Assembly (NCBI GenBank): GCA_026120035.1
Contig: JALRME010000012.1
Coordinates: forward strand, 248,001-312,000
Reading direction: 5' to 3'
Origin: Coleophoma eucalyptorum
Taxonomy: Eukaryota > Ascomycota > Leotiomycetes > Helotiales > Dermateaceae
Length of the DNA stretch: 64,000 nt
Position 1 is the first letter of the stretch; every line of letters starts with the position of its first letter. A model generated the notes under the pieces. The model saw nothing but the letters and a program-made list of their open reading frames with translations. It searched no databases and was not told where the DNA came from. Below are positions 1 to 12,336 of this stretch, piece by piece. A program made the translations under genes and the position numbers.

Positions 1-188
1 CAAAGGCCGCGTGAAAACCCCTCAAGAGACACAGAATCGAATTATACTCCATCCAACATGTCTTGGCCACAATCATCCATTTCTCGTTGAGCTAGCTAAC
101 TTTTCGCCCCCTCTATTGCCCCCCTAGAGTATGCAACAATTTCAAACAACCAAAGATCGCCATGCTGTCAGTCATTTACATCCATCAT

Positions 189-1851
189 CTAAGACGAGCT
201 TGGGTCCAGAGTAACACCAGCAGCAATACTATGGTAAAGAGTTAGCAGATATTTAAGATACGAACTTTAGTCAGCTTACGTGGCCCAACCAATCAATCGC
301 CAATGCTTCTCAATACGACGGCTCAAAGCAACCTTCTCTCCAACATTCGTGCATGCTGGACTGGTAAGAACCAGCTTGGCGGCGTCCTGTTTAACGGCAA
401 CAACCTTTGCTCCAGTAGCAGTTGATCCAATGTTCACCATGAGAACCTCGTTCTTAGCCAACTTGGCAACCTTGGCCTGCTTGCCGTCGGCAGTCTTGAC
501 ACCCAAAAGACGACGAAGAAGATAGTAGTTGACTTCAATCTCAATGTAAATGTCGGGGAGGCGGCCCTTAAGACCAAGAACGAAACCAACCAAACGATCG
601 GCACGGCAGAGTGTGGGGTCAATTCGGGTACCAACACCGATAAGTCCACCGGGAACAGCATACTTCAGCTCGTTGTTCTCTGAGTTCAAGGTAACGATTC
701 TGCTGAAAATTGGTGTGCACTTGATAGCTCCCTTCTCATCACGGGTGACAATACCAGGTCGGATTTCAATCTCATCACCAAGCTTAATAACACCGTGAAG
801 AATACTTCCACCAGCAACACCACCCTTCAAATCCTCAATCTCCGCACCAGGCTTGTTCACATCGAACGATCGAATAACGATCATTTGAGGATCTTGGGTG
901 AAGTCTCTTGGTGGAACAGGAATGGTTGAAACGATGGCCTCATTGATAGCATCGATGTTGAACTTCAATTGCGCGGAAATTGGAATGATGGGAGATCCAC
1001 CCGCAACGGTTCCACGAATGAACTTCAGAATTGACTGGTAATGCTGGCTTGCGCCGTCTTCTCGCATCAGATCGACCTTGTTCTGGAGGATGATGATCTT
1101 GTCAAGCTTCATAATCTCAATGGCTGCAAGATGCTCGGACGTTTGAGGCTGTGGGCAAGTTTCGTTACCAGCAATGAGAAGAAGTGCTGCATCCATGACG
1201 GCGGCACCAGACAACATAGTGCTCATGAGAATATCGTGACCGGGACAATCAACAAAGCTTTACAGTATTAGCACATATTTCCATAACCTTTAAAGCTTTT
1301 CCGTCATCAATCGGAGCAACTCACGAAACATGTCTGAGCAGACGGTAGGTACCAGAGCATCCATCTCGTTCGCAAGGTGGGTCAACCTCCTTCTCACTCT
1401 TGTAGCTCCTGAAGCATGTAGGTCTTGGGCACTCCTCATTATCACACTTGTAGATCTTTGCGTTCGCATATCCAAGCTTGATTGTGATATTTCGCTCCAA
1501 CTCGTTCTTGAATCGGACCGTCTGTACACCTGAAATAGCCTTTACTACCGTTGACTTTCCGTGTGCGACATGGCCGATGGTGCCGATATTTATGGTTGCT
1601 TGTCTGGCGATAATCTCTGGTGTAAGAGGGCTCAGTGACTTCACATCAAGGTCCTTTGGTTCTGTTTGTGGGGGAAGTGTTGGTCGTATAACAGCTGGTG
1701 CCGCTTCTTTACGGTTGTCCTTCTTCAGTGCGGACTTGGCTGGCTTCTCTAGTTCTTCCACATGGTCATCGTACTCCTGGGTTTGGGATCCAGCGTCAGA
1801 CTCGGAGTCAGAATCCATGTCATTCCCATATTTATCCCCGTTCGCAGCCAT
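189..1851 (-). CDS. GCD11: Translation initiation factor eIF2 subunit gamma
   Basis: The GTPase subunit of eIF2, which carries initiator methionyl-tRNA to the 40S ribosome in the cytosol. Three exons on the minus strand: 1325-1851, 280-1257 and 189-228 (514 residues, close to the roughly 527 of yeast Gcd11). Visible motifs are the P-loop GHVAHGKST (about residues 93-101), a zinc-ribbon with Cys pairs at about 136-164, DCPGH (about 179-183, formed across intron 1) and NKVD. The C-terminal core ends [11 protein letters not shown]. The last intron (229-279) is needed: without it translation stops right after GWAT, whereas splicing adds [12 protein letters not shown], like the short tail of other eIF2 gammas. 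The acidic N-terminus is typical. It is divergent from the CCDC90-like gene. The assignment is certain from the family match; the last exon is inferred from splice phase. Confidence 0.96.
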
Positions 1852-2471
1852 GTTGGGTGGTTGTTCTCTCGTCGTGGATCGCGTGGCGGGGTTGAATTTC
1901 TGGTGAAATCTTTCTACGGGCGGTAGGGCTTCTGGTTCAGATGCAAGAGAGAGTGTTAGTAGGTGTGGCGTCTTGTAGCATAAATTCTATGATAACGTAC
2001 AAGTGCGCGATCTTGGGGTGGACGATGATATGGGTTTCTAGAGCTTCAAGATAAATTCACGTCGACATTTCAAAATCTCGTGGGATGACTCAAATTGGCA
2101 AGGTTCAAACTGGCCACACGCTAGTGAATGTCTACCGGACCAGACTCCAGCATGCCGTCAACAGCCTCATAGCTACAATTTGCATATGAACGTAGCATGA
2201 AATCTTTATGGATTATTGCACAAAGCTATTCTGCTAACTCATAAGTTCAATATTTTTAATTCTGTACTTTCGAGATATTCTCATATCCTCTTATCCTCAT
2301 CCACGACATCATTGTTGGCACGGAGCCCCACCAGCCGAGTATCGCTCTCTGAATCCAACCCTTTGTCACCCTCACCCTAGTTTCACAACAGCAACTCTTT
2401 CTTCAGCCCTAAATATATATATATATATATATATCAATTTCCTGCTCGGTACATCGAAGACCATTCGCAAT
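1852..2471. other. Divergent promoter region, eIF2 gamma / CCDC90-like
   Basis: A 620-base gap between two divergent start codons. It should hold both promoters and 5' leaders. The only clear structure is the AT dinucleotide run listed separately. No open frame here looks like a gene. Confidence 0.6.
2413..2434. repeat. (AT)11 microsatellite in a 5' leader
   Basis: Eleven perfect AT units, ending 37 bases before the start codon of the mitochondrial coiled-coil gene. The tract probably lies in the 5' untranslated region or core promoter and is expected to vary in length between strains. Confidence 0.9.
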
Positions 2472-3319
2472 ATGGCCCATGCTGGTTTGACCTCAGCGCA
2501 AATGCTGCCTCGATTTCTGCTTCCCAGATTAAGCTGGCAAGCAGCTCCGGTACAGCACAATGCAATCCGCGCGTTAAGTACAATGCCCGCGACCGGTTCA
2601 AATCGACCCAGGTACACTGTATCTTTAGCAGAGAGGACGGAACTGCGTGACTCTTCCATTGGCGCAAAGTCGAGCATCTTGGGCAACCCAGCACATCGCC
2701 GAGCTTTTCGTGCGACTGCTCGACAACAGCGTGATCACCACTTTGACACCTTGAAGTTTGTGCAGCGCTTACAGGAAGAGGGCTTTACAGAAGCACAGTC
2801 AGTAGCTATGATGAAAGTCCTGAGCGATGTTATCCAGGAGAGGTCAGTTCCCTATCACATTTCGAGAAGCTCTTGCTGACTCCCTCCAGCATCCAGAATC
2901 TTACACGTACTATGGTACTCAGGGAGGATCAGGCAAAGGCAACATATACGCAGAAGGTCGACTTTGCAAAGCTTCGGTCAGAGCTATTATCCGCGGATTC
3001 AACAGAATCGGCCACAACCAGATCGTCTCACGAACGCCTTACCAATGATCTTGCGAAATTGAACAGTAGGCTCAGAGATGAGATTAGCCGCACTATGGCT
3101 TCAGTAAGATTAGATCTTAACTTGGAGAAGGGAAGGATAAGAGAAGAGGCCAATGTGCAGGAGCTCAAGATCAAGGAGACAGAAACCAAGATTGAGCAAG
3201 AAGTTGCAGGCCTCCGGGAAAAGTTGGAAGGAGTCAAGTTCCAAACACTGCAATGGCTCATGGGCGTATGTACTGGTACTGCGGCTCTCATTCTTGGTGC
3301 TTGGAGGTTGTTAATGTAA
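2472..3319 (+). CDS. Mitochondrial CCDC90/Fmp32-like coiled-coil protein
   Basis: Two exons, 2472-2842 and 2890-3319 (266 residues). The N-terminus is rich in Arg, Leu and Ser and free of acidic residues, as expected of a mitochondrial presequence. From about residue 95 the motif FDTLKFVQRLQEEGFTEAQ marks the CCDC90/DUF1640 family. A long charged coiled coil follows (about 150-235), then one C-terminal membrane helix starting QWLMGVCTG. Family members include yeast Fmp32, linked to cytochrome oxidase assembly, and animal MCUR1, linked to the mitochondrial calcium uniporter; which role applies here cannot be read from sequence. Splicing joins DVIQE to SIQNL in phase; reading through the 47-base intron stops at once. 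An inner-membrane protein with a matrix coiled coil is the likely topology. Confidence 0.9.
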
Positions 3320-3876
3320 ACACACAAACATGTGTGGAACCATAACACTAGCACTTTTATCACTCTTTCAATTGCTACTGGTGACTCGATTTCATTCTTG
3401 TATATGATAATTCCTGTCATTTAACGAAGGTTTTATGACCCCGTACATAATTATTTTACTCTTAGAAAAAATAAATATCCCGCTAAGTAAAGCCAGATAT
3501 TATGGGTTTCCTTCGATCTAACCAGAGAACAAGCATGGTCCCATGTAGGAGATTCCAGCACTGTGCTTGAATATAGGTAAAGCACTGTAGACGAATTGGT
3601 AAACACGTCTTTGCTATACAATATGTAGAAAGAAACTCGAATGGCCGTTTTATGTATTTAGATTAAATAATTCTACCTCCTTGCGTGTTCTTGAGCCCCT
3701 CCCTCTTATTATCCACTGCGATATGAATTGGTTTTGAGTGATAAGTAATAAAGATGTTGAAAAAAAGTACACCCACATCTCTGACCTAAGGGGAAGTACA
3801 AATCATATGCCCGAAAGAGGTGTCTTATCTCTTTTTACTGAATGAGATTGGAGCTTTTTGTGCTTGATAATTCGAG
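3320..3876. other. Convergent intergenic region
   Basis: Lies between two convergent stop codons. It is AT-rich with many stops in all frames, as expected of two 3' untranslated regions. Nothing else is seen. Confidence 0.6.
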
Positions 3877-5671
3877 TTAGGGCATCTCGAAGTGCTTCTC
3901 TGTGAGAGGATCAACAAGATAACATCTCAGCATTCTTGGCCTGCCCTTCTTCATTCTCTCAATCTTTGAGTAGGTAGCCACGGCCACAGCATTGAGTTCT
4001 GCTTCTAATCCTTCTATAGACCAAATTTCGTTCTTAAAAGGAAACTGGGGTCCACATGCAGCCCCGCGTTGCATCTCTTCTTCCATATCCATAGTGGCAG
4101 AGCTCTTAAAACCACCAAAGCTCTCCGGATCATCAATGGCGAGATATTTCTGAGAATTTGTCCGAGCAGACCTTGATTGTATATATGGCCGCACAAGGGC
4201 TTTGACAAAGAGCTTGCGGATTATATGACCTTTTGGAAGTTCAAAAGCTCTAGTAATGTGCTTGCCTTTCATAGCAGATCTTGATTCGCTCAAGAGTTTT
4301 TTGAGTCTTTCTTCAACCATTATACTAGACCCCTTGATATCGAAGCGTTCAACAGCAAGAGTGAAATCCAGGTATGTTGTGATCAGCTGTTCTACGGTTG
4401 TGGCATGTAGTGGCTCTGGCGTAATGTTTTGGGTGACAAGCCATTGTAGGATCATGTCGAAAATGTAATCATCAATCTTTTCAATCTTAAGCTCTGGCTC
4501 TTCAAACCCGTATTGCGGTAGCTCGTTCAACATTTTCATGAAAATGATGGATCCCTCGTTGAGAAGTGCCTTGGGTACATTGCGTTGCGAGTTTGAATCA
4601 AGGAGAAGGACATTTACTCTATCTGCAATGGGGTTGATGTGTTTGCTATAAATCAGTCAGTACAAACTCATCACAGTGAACGGAGTATGCTTGAGATTTA
4701 CAGAACCCATTCTGTGGCGGGAATCAGTGCAGATCCCGCCTTGTTCTTCTCTACTTGAGATTTTTTCATGGACTGTTCGCTCCTCTAGTATATAAGTTAG
4801 TATCTTTCATCACTTCTAAAAGACTTGACACAGGGGAGTTTCAGCACCAATTAACGGGCTGATAACTTAAACTTACAACTGGACTGCCATTTCTCTTCAA
4901 CAAGTTGCGCTTCTTGTTAGCATATGAATCCCATTCCACCTGGCTGCTCTTGCTAACAATAGGGGTGTCCGCTTCATCTCCGACTAGAATTGATTGGATC
5001 TGCATGCCATTGAAGGTACTCTCGGGATCGCCATCCTCTGCCTCAGTAGCTTTTCGAAGGTTCGCCAATGCTGTTTCTGATGGCAATTTATATCGATTCA
5101 TCGCTTTATTTTGCATGTCCTTCACCTTAAAAGGACTTGGCTTTTCTGGGTGAACTTCAGCATCACATCTTTTGACAACAAACAGATCATCTTCATCTGA
5201 GATTTCGATAATCTGGCTTGAGACAGGAATAGGACGAAGCTCATGTTTGATAACTGGAGCAACCAGCTTTGCCCTTGTTGTGAGATGAATACTGGGTATG
5301 AAATCAGACTTCCCTGAACACTTAGTGGAATGCAACGACTTGGAGGATATTCCCGACTTCAAAGTTCGACCTCTCTGTGTCTCCTCTCCACCCACCATGT
5401 TCGTTAGAATCCTAAGAGCTTCAGTTTTGTGGCCCTTTTTCGCGACCAAGATATTTCTGATCGTGCGAATTCGGACTTGTGGGAACTTATTGATCAGTTC
5501 TTCGACTTCTTTGCGCTCATCATCATCAACCATGTCGTCAGTGTCGACTGAAGACTCTGAGTCTGACTTATCTGTGGCTAGTGTAGAAATATGGCTTGAT
5601 GTTACCTTCGAGAATGCTGAGGACGAACTCTGTGGAGTTGTGAAAGTAGTCTTCAGGCGTTGAAAATTCAT
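3877..5671 (-). CDS. Protein with CUE-like and BTB-like regions
   Basis: Three exons: 4877-5671, 4702-4784 and 3877-4645 (548 residues). The two long open frames here are one gene: the donor after SPV and the acceptor before RSEQS are in phase 0, and the 83-base middle exon joins the last exon in phase 2. About residues 56-94 (EVEELINKFPQVRIRTIRNI onwards) resemble a CUE/UBA-type ubiquitin-binding helix bundle. The start of the C-terminal half (RVNVLLLDSNSQ, then ALLNEGSIIFMKML) resembles a BTB/POZ fold of the kind common in filamentous fungi. The linker is Ser- and acid-rich. If both regions are real, a ubiquitin-related adaptor is possible, but I do not recognise a named family and the function is unknown. 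Confidence 0.75.
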
Positions 5672-7363
5672 CGTGATTTCTAGTAGTGTTATTGAGGCTG
5701 AAGTACCTTTCTAGTTGAATAGATTGAAGTATGATGGTTGGGTCCGTGTTAGATCGGTTGATAGATAGTTTTTAGAACTAGAGAGTCGAAGAGCTATAAA
5801 AGTAGCGTCAGATATCTTCGTATCTCTAGCCAAATTTGAAGGTTGAAATACTGGAAGAGTATTCGATATAGTATGAGGATAGCCCAGAATTGTTGCAAAG
5901 GGTTAATTTTTGATTGCCAGTGAGTTATTAGCCCTGCCCAATTAGCATATTGTTGGAAAGGCTGTAAGATCGAATCTGGCAAAAATGGCGAAAGCGAATT
6001 CGAGGAATCTTTTAGACAGGCTCAGGATAGCTGGTGTATCTTGTAGTAATGGCTAATCAACTGTAGGTGAAAGCTTTAAGTCGTATTAAGAAGTTTGCAA
6101 ATACGTTTCTCGGATCAATTTGAAGAGAGAAAAATGGAGGTTATATCAAAGTAAGGGTGACAGGCTATAATAGCCGGTCAAGGGAAGAAAGGTGAGGAGA
6201 AAGGGTGAGGGAAAGCTCGGCAATAAAACTCGCAGTATCAAAGATTGAAAAATGCCTTCAAAATCATCTAGGTTACAGGGAATACAATGGCCCCGTATTA
6301 GGATTTTTGAAAGAGTTATCTTGGCTGACTATACGAGCATTTAAGGACGATAAACGCCATAATAGTATAAAAAGAGATGAATCTCCAAGTATCAGAAGTA
6401 GGATTCCTTGAGCACAGTGTTGGCTCCAAACGGACAATTTTCAGCACTAAAAATGATATTTCGGTACGATTCCAGAGTTCACATATTTACTCAAGCCCCC
6501 AATTTCCTCAGCAAAAGAAAAACAGAAGTTGCCAATTGGCCAAACTGTAGCATTCTGCAAACTTCACCACTCACCCAGGGTATAACTGCCATGGCAGTTA
6601 TACTCTGCTGCTACTCACCCTGGCATTACACTGGCGATGTATAGAATAACGACAGTGATTTCATCATGATATTTGACGACGACGATTCCACAAGCACGAT
6701 TCAACTATGATGGTAGCGATTCCATCAACATTAACTAGATTCGAGCATGACAGCACACCCTTGGATCAAAAGTAGAACCCCAGTTTGACGGGCTTTTTCT
6801 ACTTCCGGAACTTCTTGTTCTAACTGCTTATTCGCAGCTAGCTCTTGTATATATCAGCTACGACAGGGTGGTCATATCAATTGCAGACATCGTGAAACTT
6901 AAAGTTGTTTAAAAAAAGTTAAGCGATCGCGTATTAGCGCCATTAGGCAAACTGATCTGCACTTTCCACTAGAGGCAGTCTTCATAATCTACACTTGCCC
7001 TGGAACCTGAAATGCTGTCCTTCATCTTTATGATTGTTAACGTTTCATCCAGCTAGTTGTTGCTTATTAAAACACCGAGTCTTGGCTAAAATTGTCTTCT
7101 TGAGTCGTAGGTTGGATGCATAATATGTTGAGCGACATGGATTAGAACGCAAGAAGATTGAAACTTTGTATAGCACAACTACAGGAGCTGCATCTAGGGT
7201 ATTTGTTACTGCACGACTGTTTAAGAGCAGTCAACATCAAAGCTTTGCTTGCAAATCAAGGCGTACACCTGTAACACCAGCTCTAGTTTTCCCAAGCAAG
7301 TTCTTCTAGGATCATCAGCCATTCCATTAATTCGTTGCACCCAAAACCTCGTCATTCATACAA
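5672..7363. other. 1.7 kb region without a convincing gene
   Basis: Lies between the 5' end of the CUE/BTB-like gene and the 3' end of the GCK kinase. It is AT-rich. Two short plus-strand frames (6205-6411, 6408-6644) lack recognisable content. The only striking structure is a perfect palindrome at 6580-6603. Confidence 0.55.
6580..6603. repeat. Perfect 24-base palindrome
   Basis: Each 12-base arm reads GTATAACTGCCA followed directly by its reverse complement, with no loop. It sits between two copies of ACTCACCC (from about 6569 and 6613). It could be a binding site for a dimeric factor or a cruciform-forming relic. No function is shown. Confidence 0.9.
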
Positions 7364-9628
7364 TCATGAACGGTATTCACCTTCTTCCTCATCCGCAGGC
7401 TCAACTCTGACTAAAATCTCCTCGAGCAAGCCTTCCAGGAAAACATCCACGTCTTTCCCCATGCCCACAGGCTCTTGTTTATCCCAATGGTCAATCTCCT
7501 TGCACACGTGAGCTAGCTTGAACACGAGTTTCCGTAGCTTCTCGTGTGCAGCTTGTGCTCTTTGCTGTTTTGGAGTTGGTCCAGCAGCTCGGAATGCTTG
7601 CTGAAGACGGAACTGTCTCCGCTTCAGTGCTTCTTCTAGCGCTGGAAAAATTACATCATTTAGGGCATCAAGCTCGCCATCGGACCCGGACGGGGCACGA
7701 TCAGGCATGGCGCTTGGTGTTTGAGAAGAATTGGAGGATATGCTCTCTCGTGACGGCGAGTGTCTTAATAACTTCGAAGGCAGTGCTGGCAAAGGCTGCT
7801 GGGCAACCTGTCGAGGATCAACATTCTGTGAAGAAAGCGGTTGCGCTGAAGGTGCATTTCCATGCTCCTTCGGAAGAGGGATAGGATGGTTTGTAACTTT
7901 CTGTAGAGGCTGTTGTCCACGGAAAGGAGGTATTTCAGGGAGTTTGATGGGGCCGAGTTTCGGCAATGGCTGCTGTAATATCGGCCGAGGTTGCGTGGGC
8001 TGAGGCGCTTGAGGCTGTGGTTGAGCTTGTGAGAGGAACGGATTTTCCAATGATGCATTGTCATTTGCCAATTTCAAGAATCCCATATCTCTATGAAGTT
8101 GCTCTTGGAGATTCCGGTCATAATCAGGCGATTCTGTCGTATTTCTTGAAACGAAGCTCTGTTGACTTGCCCTTGGTGTTTCAGGGCCTTGCGCGCGCAT
8201 CTTCTCTGGCGATGGAGGTAGCGGCACTTTTGCTGGAGACAGTGGTTGCATGGTAGGGACAGGTCGTCTTTGCGGCGATCCTTGCCTTGGCTGGCAGGCG
8301 ATTGGGGAATTTGCAGCTTTAACTGTCTCATTTGTAGAGCCATATTCTTCGTGTCTCGTTCTTGTGGGTGACATCTTCGACGGTGACTGTTGACGAGGTC
8401 GTTCAGCATAGTCATCCCCACTTTCTGAAGATCTAGAAGACCTTGCGTTCGTAGCAGATTCGCCCATGGTATTCAATCCTGCTCTACCAGATGCCTTTCC
8501 GCCAACCTGCCGTACTGTTCCGAAATCCCATAGATCATCATTGGCAACTACTCTAGGCTGAGACTCTTCTTGGCCATCATCCGACTCATCATCATCACTT
8601 TTATGATGAATAGCCCAGCGCTCATACCGCTCAATGAGTTCCGTGAGATATGAGGTTTTCTTTGCCCTCCTAACAAAAGGATGCCTTAACAACTCTCTCG
8701 CAGAAGGTCGCTCCCTTGGATCTCTCTGAAGACACAACTCTACAAATTCCTTGAAGGCCTTTGTAAAGTTTCCGTCGAGACGTGGAGGTGGATTCTTGGG
8801 GATCAGGAACAAAACCTTCATAGGATGAATATCAGAATAGGGGGGCTCGCCGTTGGCCAATTCTAATGCTGTTATACCCAGTGACCATATGTCTGCCTTG
8901 TGATCATAGCCTGATTGTTTGATAACTTCAGGTGCCATCCAGAATGGAGTCCCAACAAAAGTATTCTTTTTTGTCATTGTTGCAGATAATTGACCCGACA
9001 CCCCAAAATCCGCCAGTTTGACTTGTCCATTTGCACCCAGGAGAACGTTCGCAGCTATTGCTTGGTTAGAGCTTCTCCAATGGCACCACAGACACTTAGA
9101 ACTTACCTTTTATATCTCTGTGCAGCTTCTTGTCTCCATGAAGATATTCTAAACCAAGGAGCAACTCTCGTATTATGATAGAAATGTATTCCTCCTGTAT
9201 CAAACCAGGTTTCATCAGATCACCACAACTCCCTCCTGAGCAGAATTCCATGACGATCCACAGATCAGATCCTTTGAGGAAAGAGCCATGGTATTGGGTG
9301 ACGTATGGCGAGTGCAGCTCTGAGAGGATCGAGATCTCCTGGATGATATCTTCGACTTCGTCTTCGGCATTCTCGACATCGATCACTTTGATAGCAACGG
9401 ATTGGCCAGTGCGCTTGTCAACACTATCGCCGTCAGTTACAGTTGATGTTTAGATGTCGTACGACAAACCCTTTGTAAACTTTTCCAAAGCTTCCACCGC
9501 CTGTGGAAAATCAGTATGTAGCCAAGCGCAAGTAAGGGGAAGTGAGGATTACCAATGCAGTTCTGCTTCGTGTATAGTGTGTCGGGGTCAACAACCCCGC
9601 TCATCATACCACCACCACCGCTCGACAT
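7364..9628 (-). CDS. Germinal-centre (GCK-III, MST3/SmKIN3-type) protein kinase
   Basis: Four exons: 9553-9628, 9470-9500, 9107-9423 and 7364-9054 (704 residues). The catalytic domain is at the N-terminus (about residues 19-270): glycine loop [11 protein letters not shown] assembled from exons 1 and 2, VAIKV lysine, HRDIKAAN across intron 3, DFG, and the activation segment [10 protein letters not shown] typical of Ste20-like kinases. A long low-complexity Pro/Gln/Ser linker follows, then a conserved helical C-terminus (from [14 protein letters not shown]). This layout matches fungal GCK-III kinases that act with the septation and Mob-NDR (MOR/SIN) networks in septum formation and polarity. 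The 31-base second exon completes the glycine loop and is certain from phase. The upstream overlapping frame to 9947 is out of frame and non-coding. Confidence 0.92.
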
Positions 9629-10660
9629 CGTGGTTCAGAAAGTCGCGGCCCTGATATGCGATTGTTTTGGAGGGGTTGTGTGGGGTGGGCGACGAGACTC
9701 TGAAGCGCCAGAACTCTTCCTCCTCAGACAAAACGCAAAGGAAAGACAGATCTGAGAGAGGCGCAGGACACGACATACAATATACCGCGACGCGATGACG
9801 AGGCAGTATGTATGTGCTCTTGTGCTCGTATGGGGAGCGACAAGCTTCAAAACCCAATCTCCGTTGCCGTGGAATGCGATTTAGCAAGTCGGTAGTTTCA
9901 GGCAATCCGGGGATCGTAAGCGCGATTGGGCGGCGGGCCCTGGACAATCCGCACAGAACGGGACGCCAAAGAAATCAAATTAGATTGTTGGTAGATGAGA
10001 AGCCATGTTTATGTCCGTTCATCTACAATCTACGCGCAATTTCAAATGCAACAGGCGATAACAGAACGACGGCGCGTTGTTGTGTTTTCGTGGGAGCCTC
10101 TTCCAACCAATCATCCTGCCGTGGCTGCATCGGATGATTGGAGACGGTTGCGAGAAAATGGGTAAAAGGGTCAGGGCTTGAGCCGTGTAATCTTCCACTC
10201 TTTTCTATCTTGCTGTCTTGTCCGGATGCAGCTTGACAGACTCAAATTGGACAAGGAATGGCTTTTCGTCATCACACTGGCAAATTACTCGTCTCTTTTG
10301 ATTGATTGCCATGATTTCCTCTGGGCTCGCCGAGAAGTCTGCTTGGTTCCTGCCTCGCTACGGGCGACGGCTCACCAAGCCATTTACCAACAATATGTTG
10401 CAGCGCTATGTGGGCACGCTTCATGACACAGATTTTATTGAATGCCTTGATTGTTCTGATTCATCATCTACCTCAAGTCTCTATAGACCGACTGTGTGAT
10501 GACGTATGTCTAATTGCAAATGAAGCAAAAGAAAGCCATGGGGAATCTGTATGTGACGCTGGTATACTCGGAAACGCCGTCCACTCCCAGATTTCGTCCT
10601 GCCAAATAAGCCCTTTCAAGAGTCTCATGGCGTTCACACAAAAGCAACAGAGCCTACTCA
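9629..10660. other. Kinase promoter and UBX-gene 3' region
   Basis: About 1 kb between the start of the GCK kinase and the stop of the UBX-domain gene, both on the minus strand. It should contain the kinase promoter and its 5' leader. No further gene is seen. Confidence 0.55.
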
Positions 10661-12336
10661 TCATTCCTCTATGAATTCGATCATGACCGTCCCATTTTTG
10701 AGACCAGCAGCTTCGATACTCTCATCCAGATGCTCGATGAGATCCTTGCCGACGCTCTTAAGCTCAAACTCTATACCTTCCTTGCCCTCAAGAGGCTCTG
10801 CCTTTAGCCATTCATAAATGCGGCGAACGGTGTCACTAACATCGAATCTTCGAATAACACGACCATTGGAATGGCGGAACTGGATCCGAGTAACTGTAGG
10901 TCCAACAGCAGGCTCTGTGTGGGGATTGTTTGACATGATCTGAGTGAACGGTGTGTCCGCTGCAGACTGTGTGTGTCCATTCGCAGTATCCTCATCCGCC
11001 ACAGAATCTCCTTCAACTTCCTTGCCTTTGCCTTTGCTGGCGTCTCCGGTGCTCTTTGTCAAGTCATCTGGATCAGCTTCCTTGACACCGGAAGCACTGC
11101 CACTTGCCAAACTGTTTTGTAATGCTAACTCAAGCATTTCCTCCTCTGTTAATCTATCGACATCAAGTGCCTTTGCTTTCTCAGCCTTTCGCTTTGCGAC
11201 GGGGTTCTTCTTCTTGGGATCAAGACTATATCGGTCTAGGAACTCTACGAGCTGCATTAAGAAATCCGCCGCCTTAGGTCCAGGAGGGCCTGACCAGACC
11301 TTGACTTGCTCTCCTGTTCGTGGGTCGACGATAGCAATATGTGGGTATGCATCGCTGCTATCTTTAAGTGGGAAGTAGTATTGAATGTACTGGTTTCCCC
11401 GTGGGTCATCCTTGGAATATTGAAGGAACACAAAGTTCTCCTTGACAAGATCCTTGATTCCTTCATGCTTCCAGATATCTCGGTTAAGTTGTTGGCAGTC
11501 AAAGATTGATGCATCTTGCACATTGACGAGGATCCACTTGAGATTCTCCTTCCCTTCATCCCGAGCATCCTCCCATGATCCACGAAACATTAGGTCGAAA
11601 GGTGGTCGGAAAAGTTCAGCCAGGCGTGCACTCTTAGAAGATGCTTCAGAAGCCCCACCAGTAGCAGCAGCAAGTCCTTGTCGTCTTGCATCCGGGTCCT
11701 GCTCATCCCAGATCGATGGAACAGGTCTTTGATTGAAGACACCAGGTCGGCCTGCAGCGTATTAGCACCCTAATCCACAGGCTCCAAATATGCTCACTCA
11801 CTATTTCCTGACCTAGCCTGCTGCCGGGCTCTCATCTGCTCCAAGACCGCAGCGTGCATATCACCTGGTCCATAAGAATCGGCGCCGCCAACGAGAGTTT
11901 CTCGAGTTTGAGCCATGGGTGCTCGAACGCCATCAGCATCATAACCCCCACTGGTATCGCCACCCGCATATAGCTCCTCCTGCATCCGTCTAGCCATTGC
12001 CTCGTCATCCTCTGTATCTGCTGCTCGTCCTACGGCAGCGGCGTGAGCAGCTTGTGTCTCTTCGTCATCAACAAAGTCCATATCCGCATCTTCATCGGAA
12101 TCATCGATGGTGACAGGGTTTTGTGCTGCATGGCCAGCTGTAGGAACAGTGCGCTGTTGGTTTGGACGCGAAGACGTAGGTATCGGTGGGGGAATATTGG
12201 CACCAAGATCTGGTGAATCAAAGAATAGTTGCACAGCCTGCTCAACATTTCCATCCGTCATGCCCAAGAAGTGTCTCGCCACAGCCTCGTCGGCGCTTGT
12301 GATGGCCGTGAACATGCCGATGTCTTCTTCCGCCAT
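10661..12336 (-). CDS. UBA-UAS-UBX protein, Cdc48/p97 adaptor (UBXN7/Ubx5 type)
   Basis: Two exons, 11802-12336 and 10661-11751 (541 residues). Residues 1-45 form a UBA-like bundle (ITSADEAVARHFLGMTDGNV). An acidic stretch with EDDEAMARRMQEEL (about 103-116) looks like a ubiquitin-interacting motif. The middle (about 205-330) is a thioredoxin-like UAS domain with WILVNVQDASIFDCQQLNRD. The end (about 455-541) is a UBX domain beginning VTRIQFRHSNGRVIRRF. This order is that of UBXN7/Ubx5, which links ubiquitylated substrates to the Cdc48 ATPase. The intron joins SGNS to RPGVFNQR in phase. It is divergent from ECM29, another ubiquitin-proteasome gene. Assignment is strong; the exact ortholog name is inferred. 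Confidence 0.92.

Noticed and set aside
9588..9947. 119-codon minus frame over the kinase start
   Set aside because: Out of frame with the kinase exon 1, and no domain is visible.
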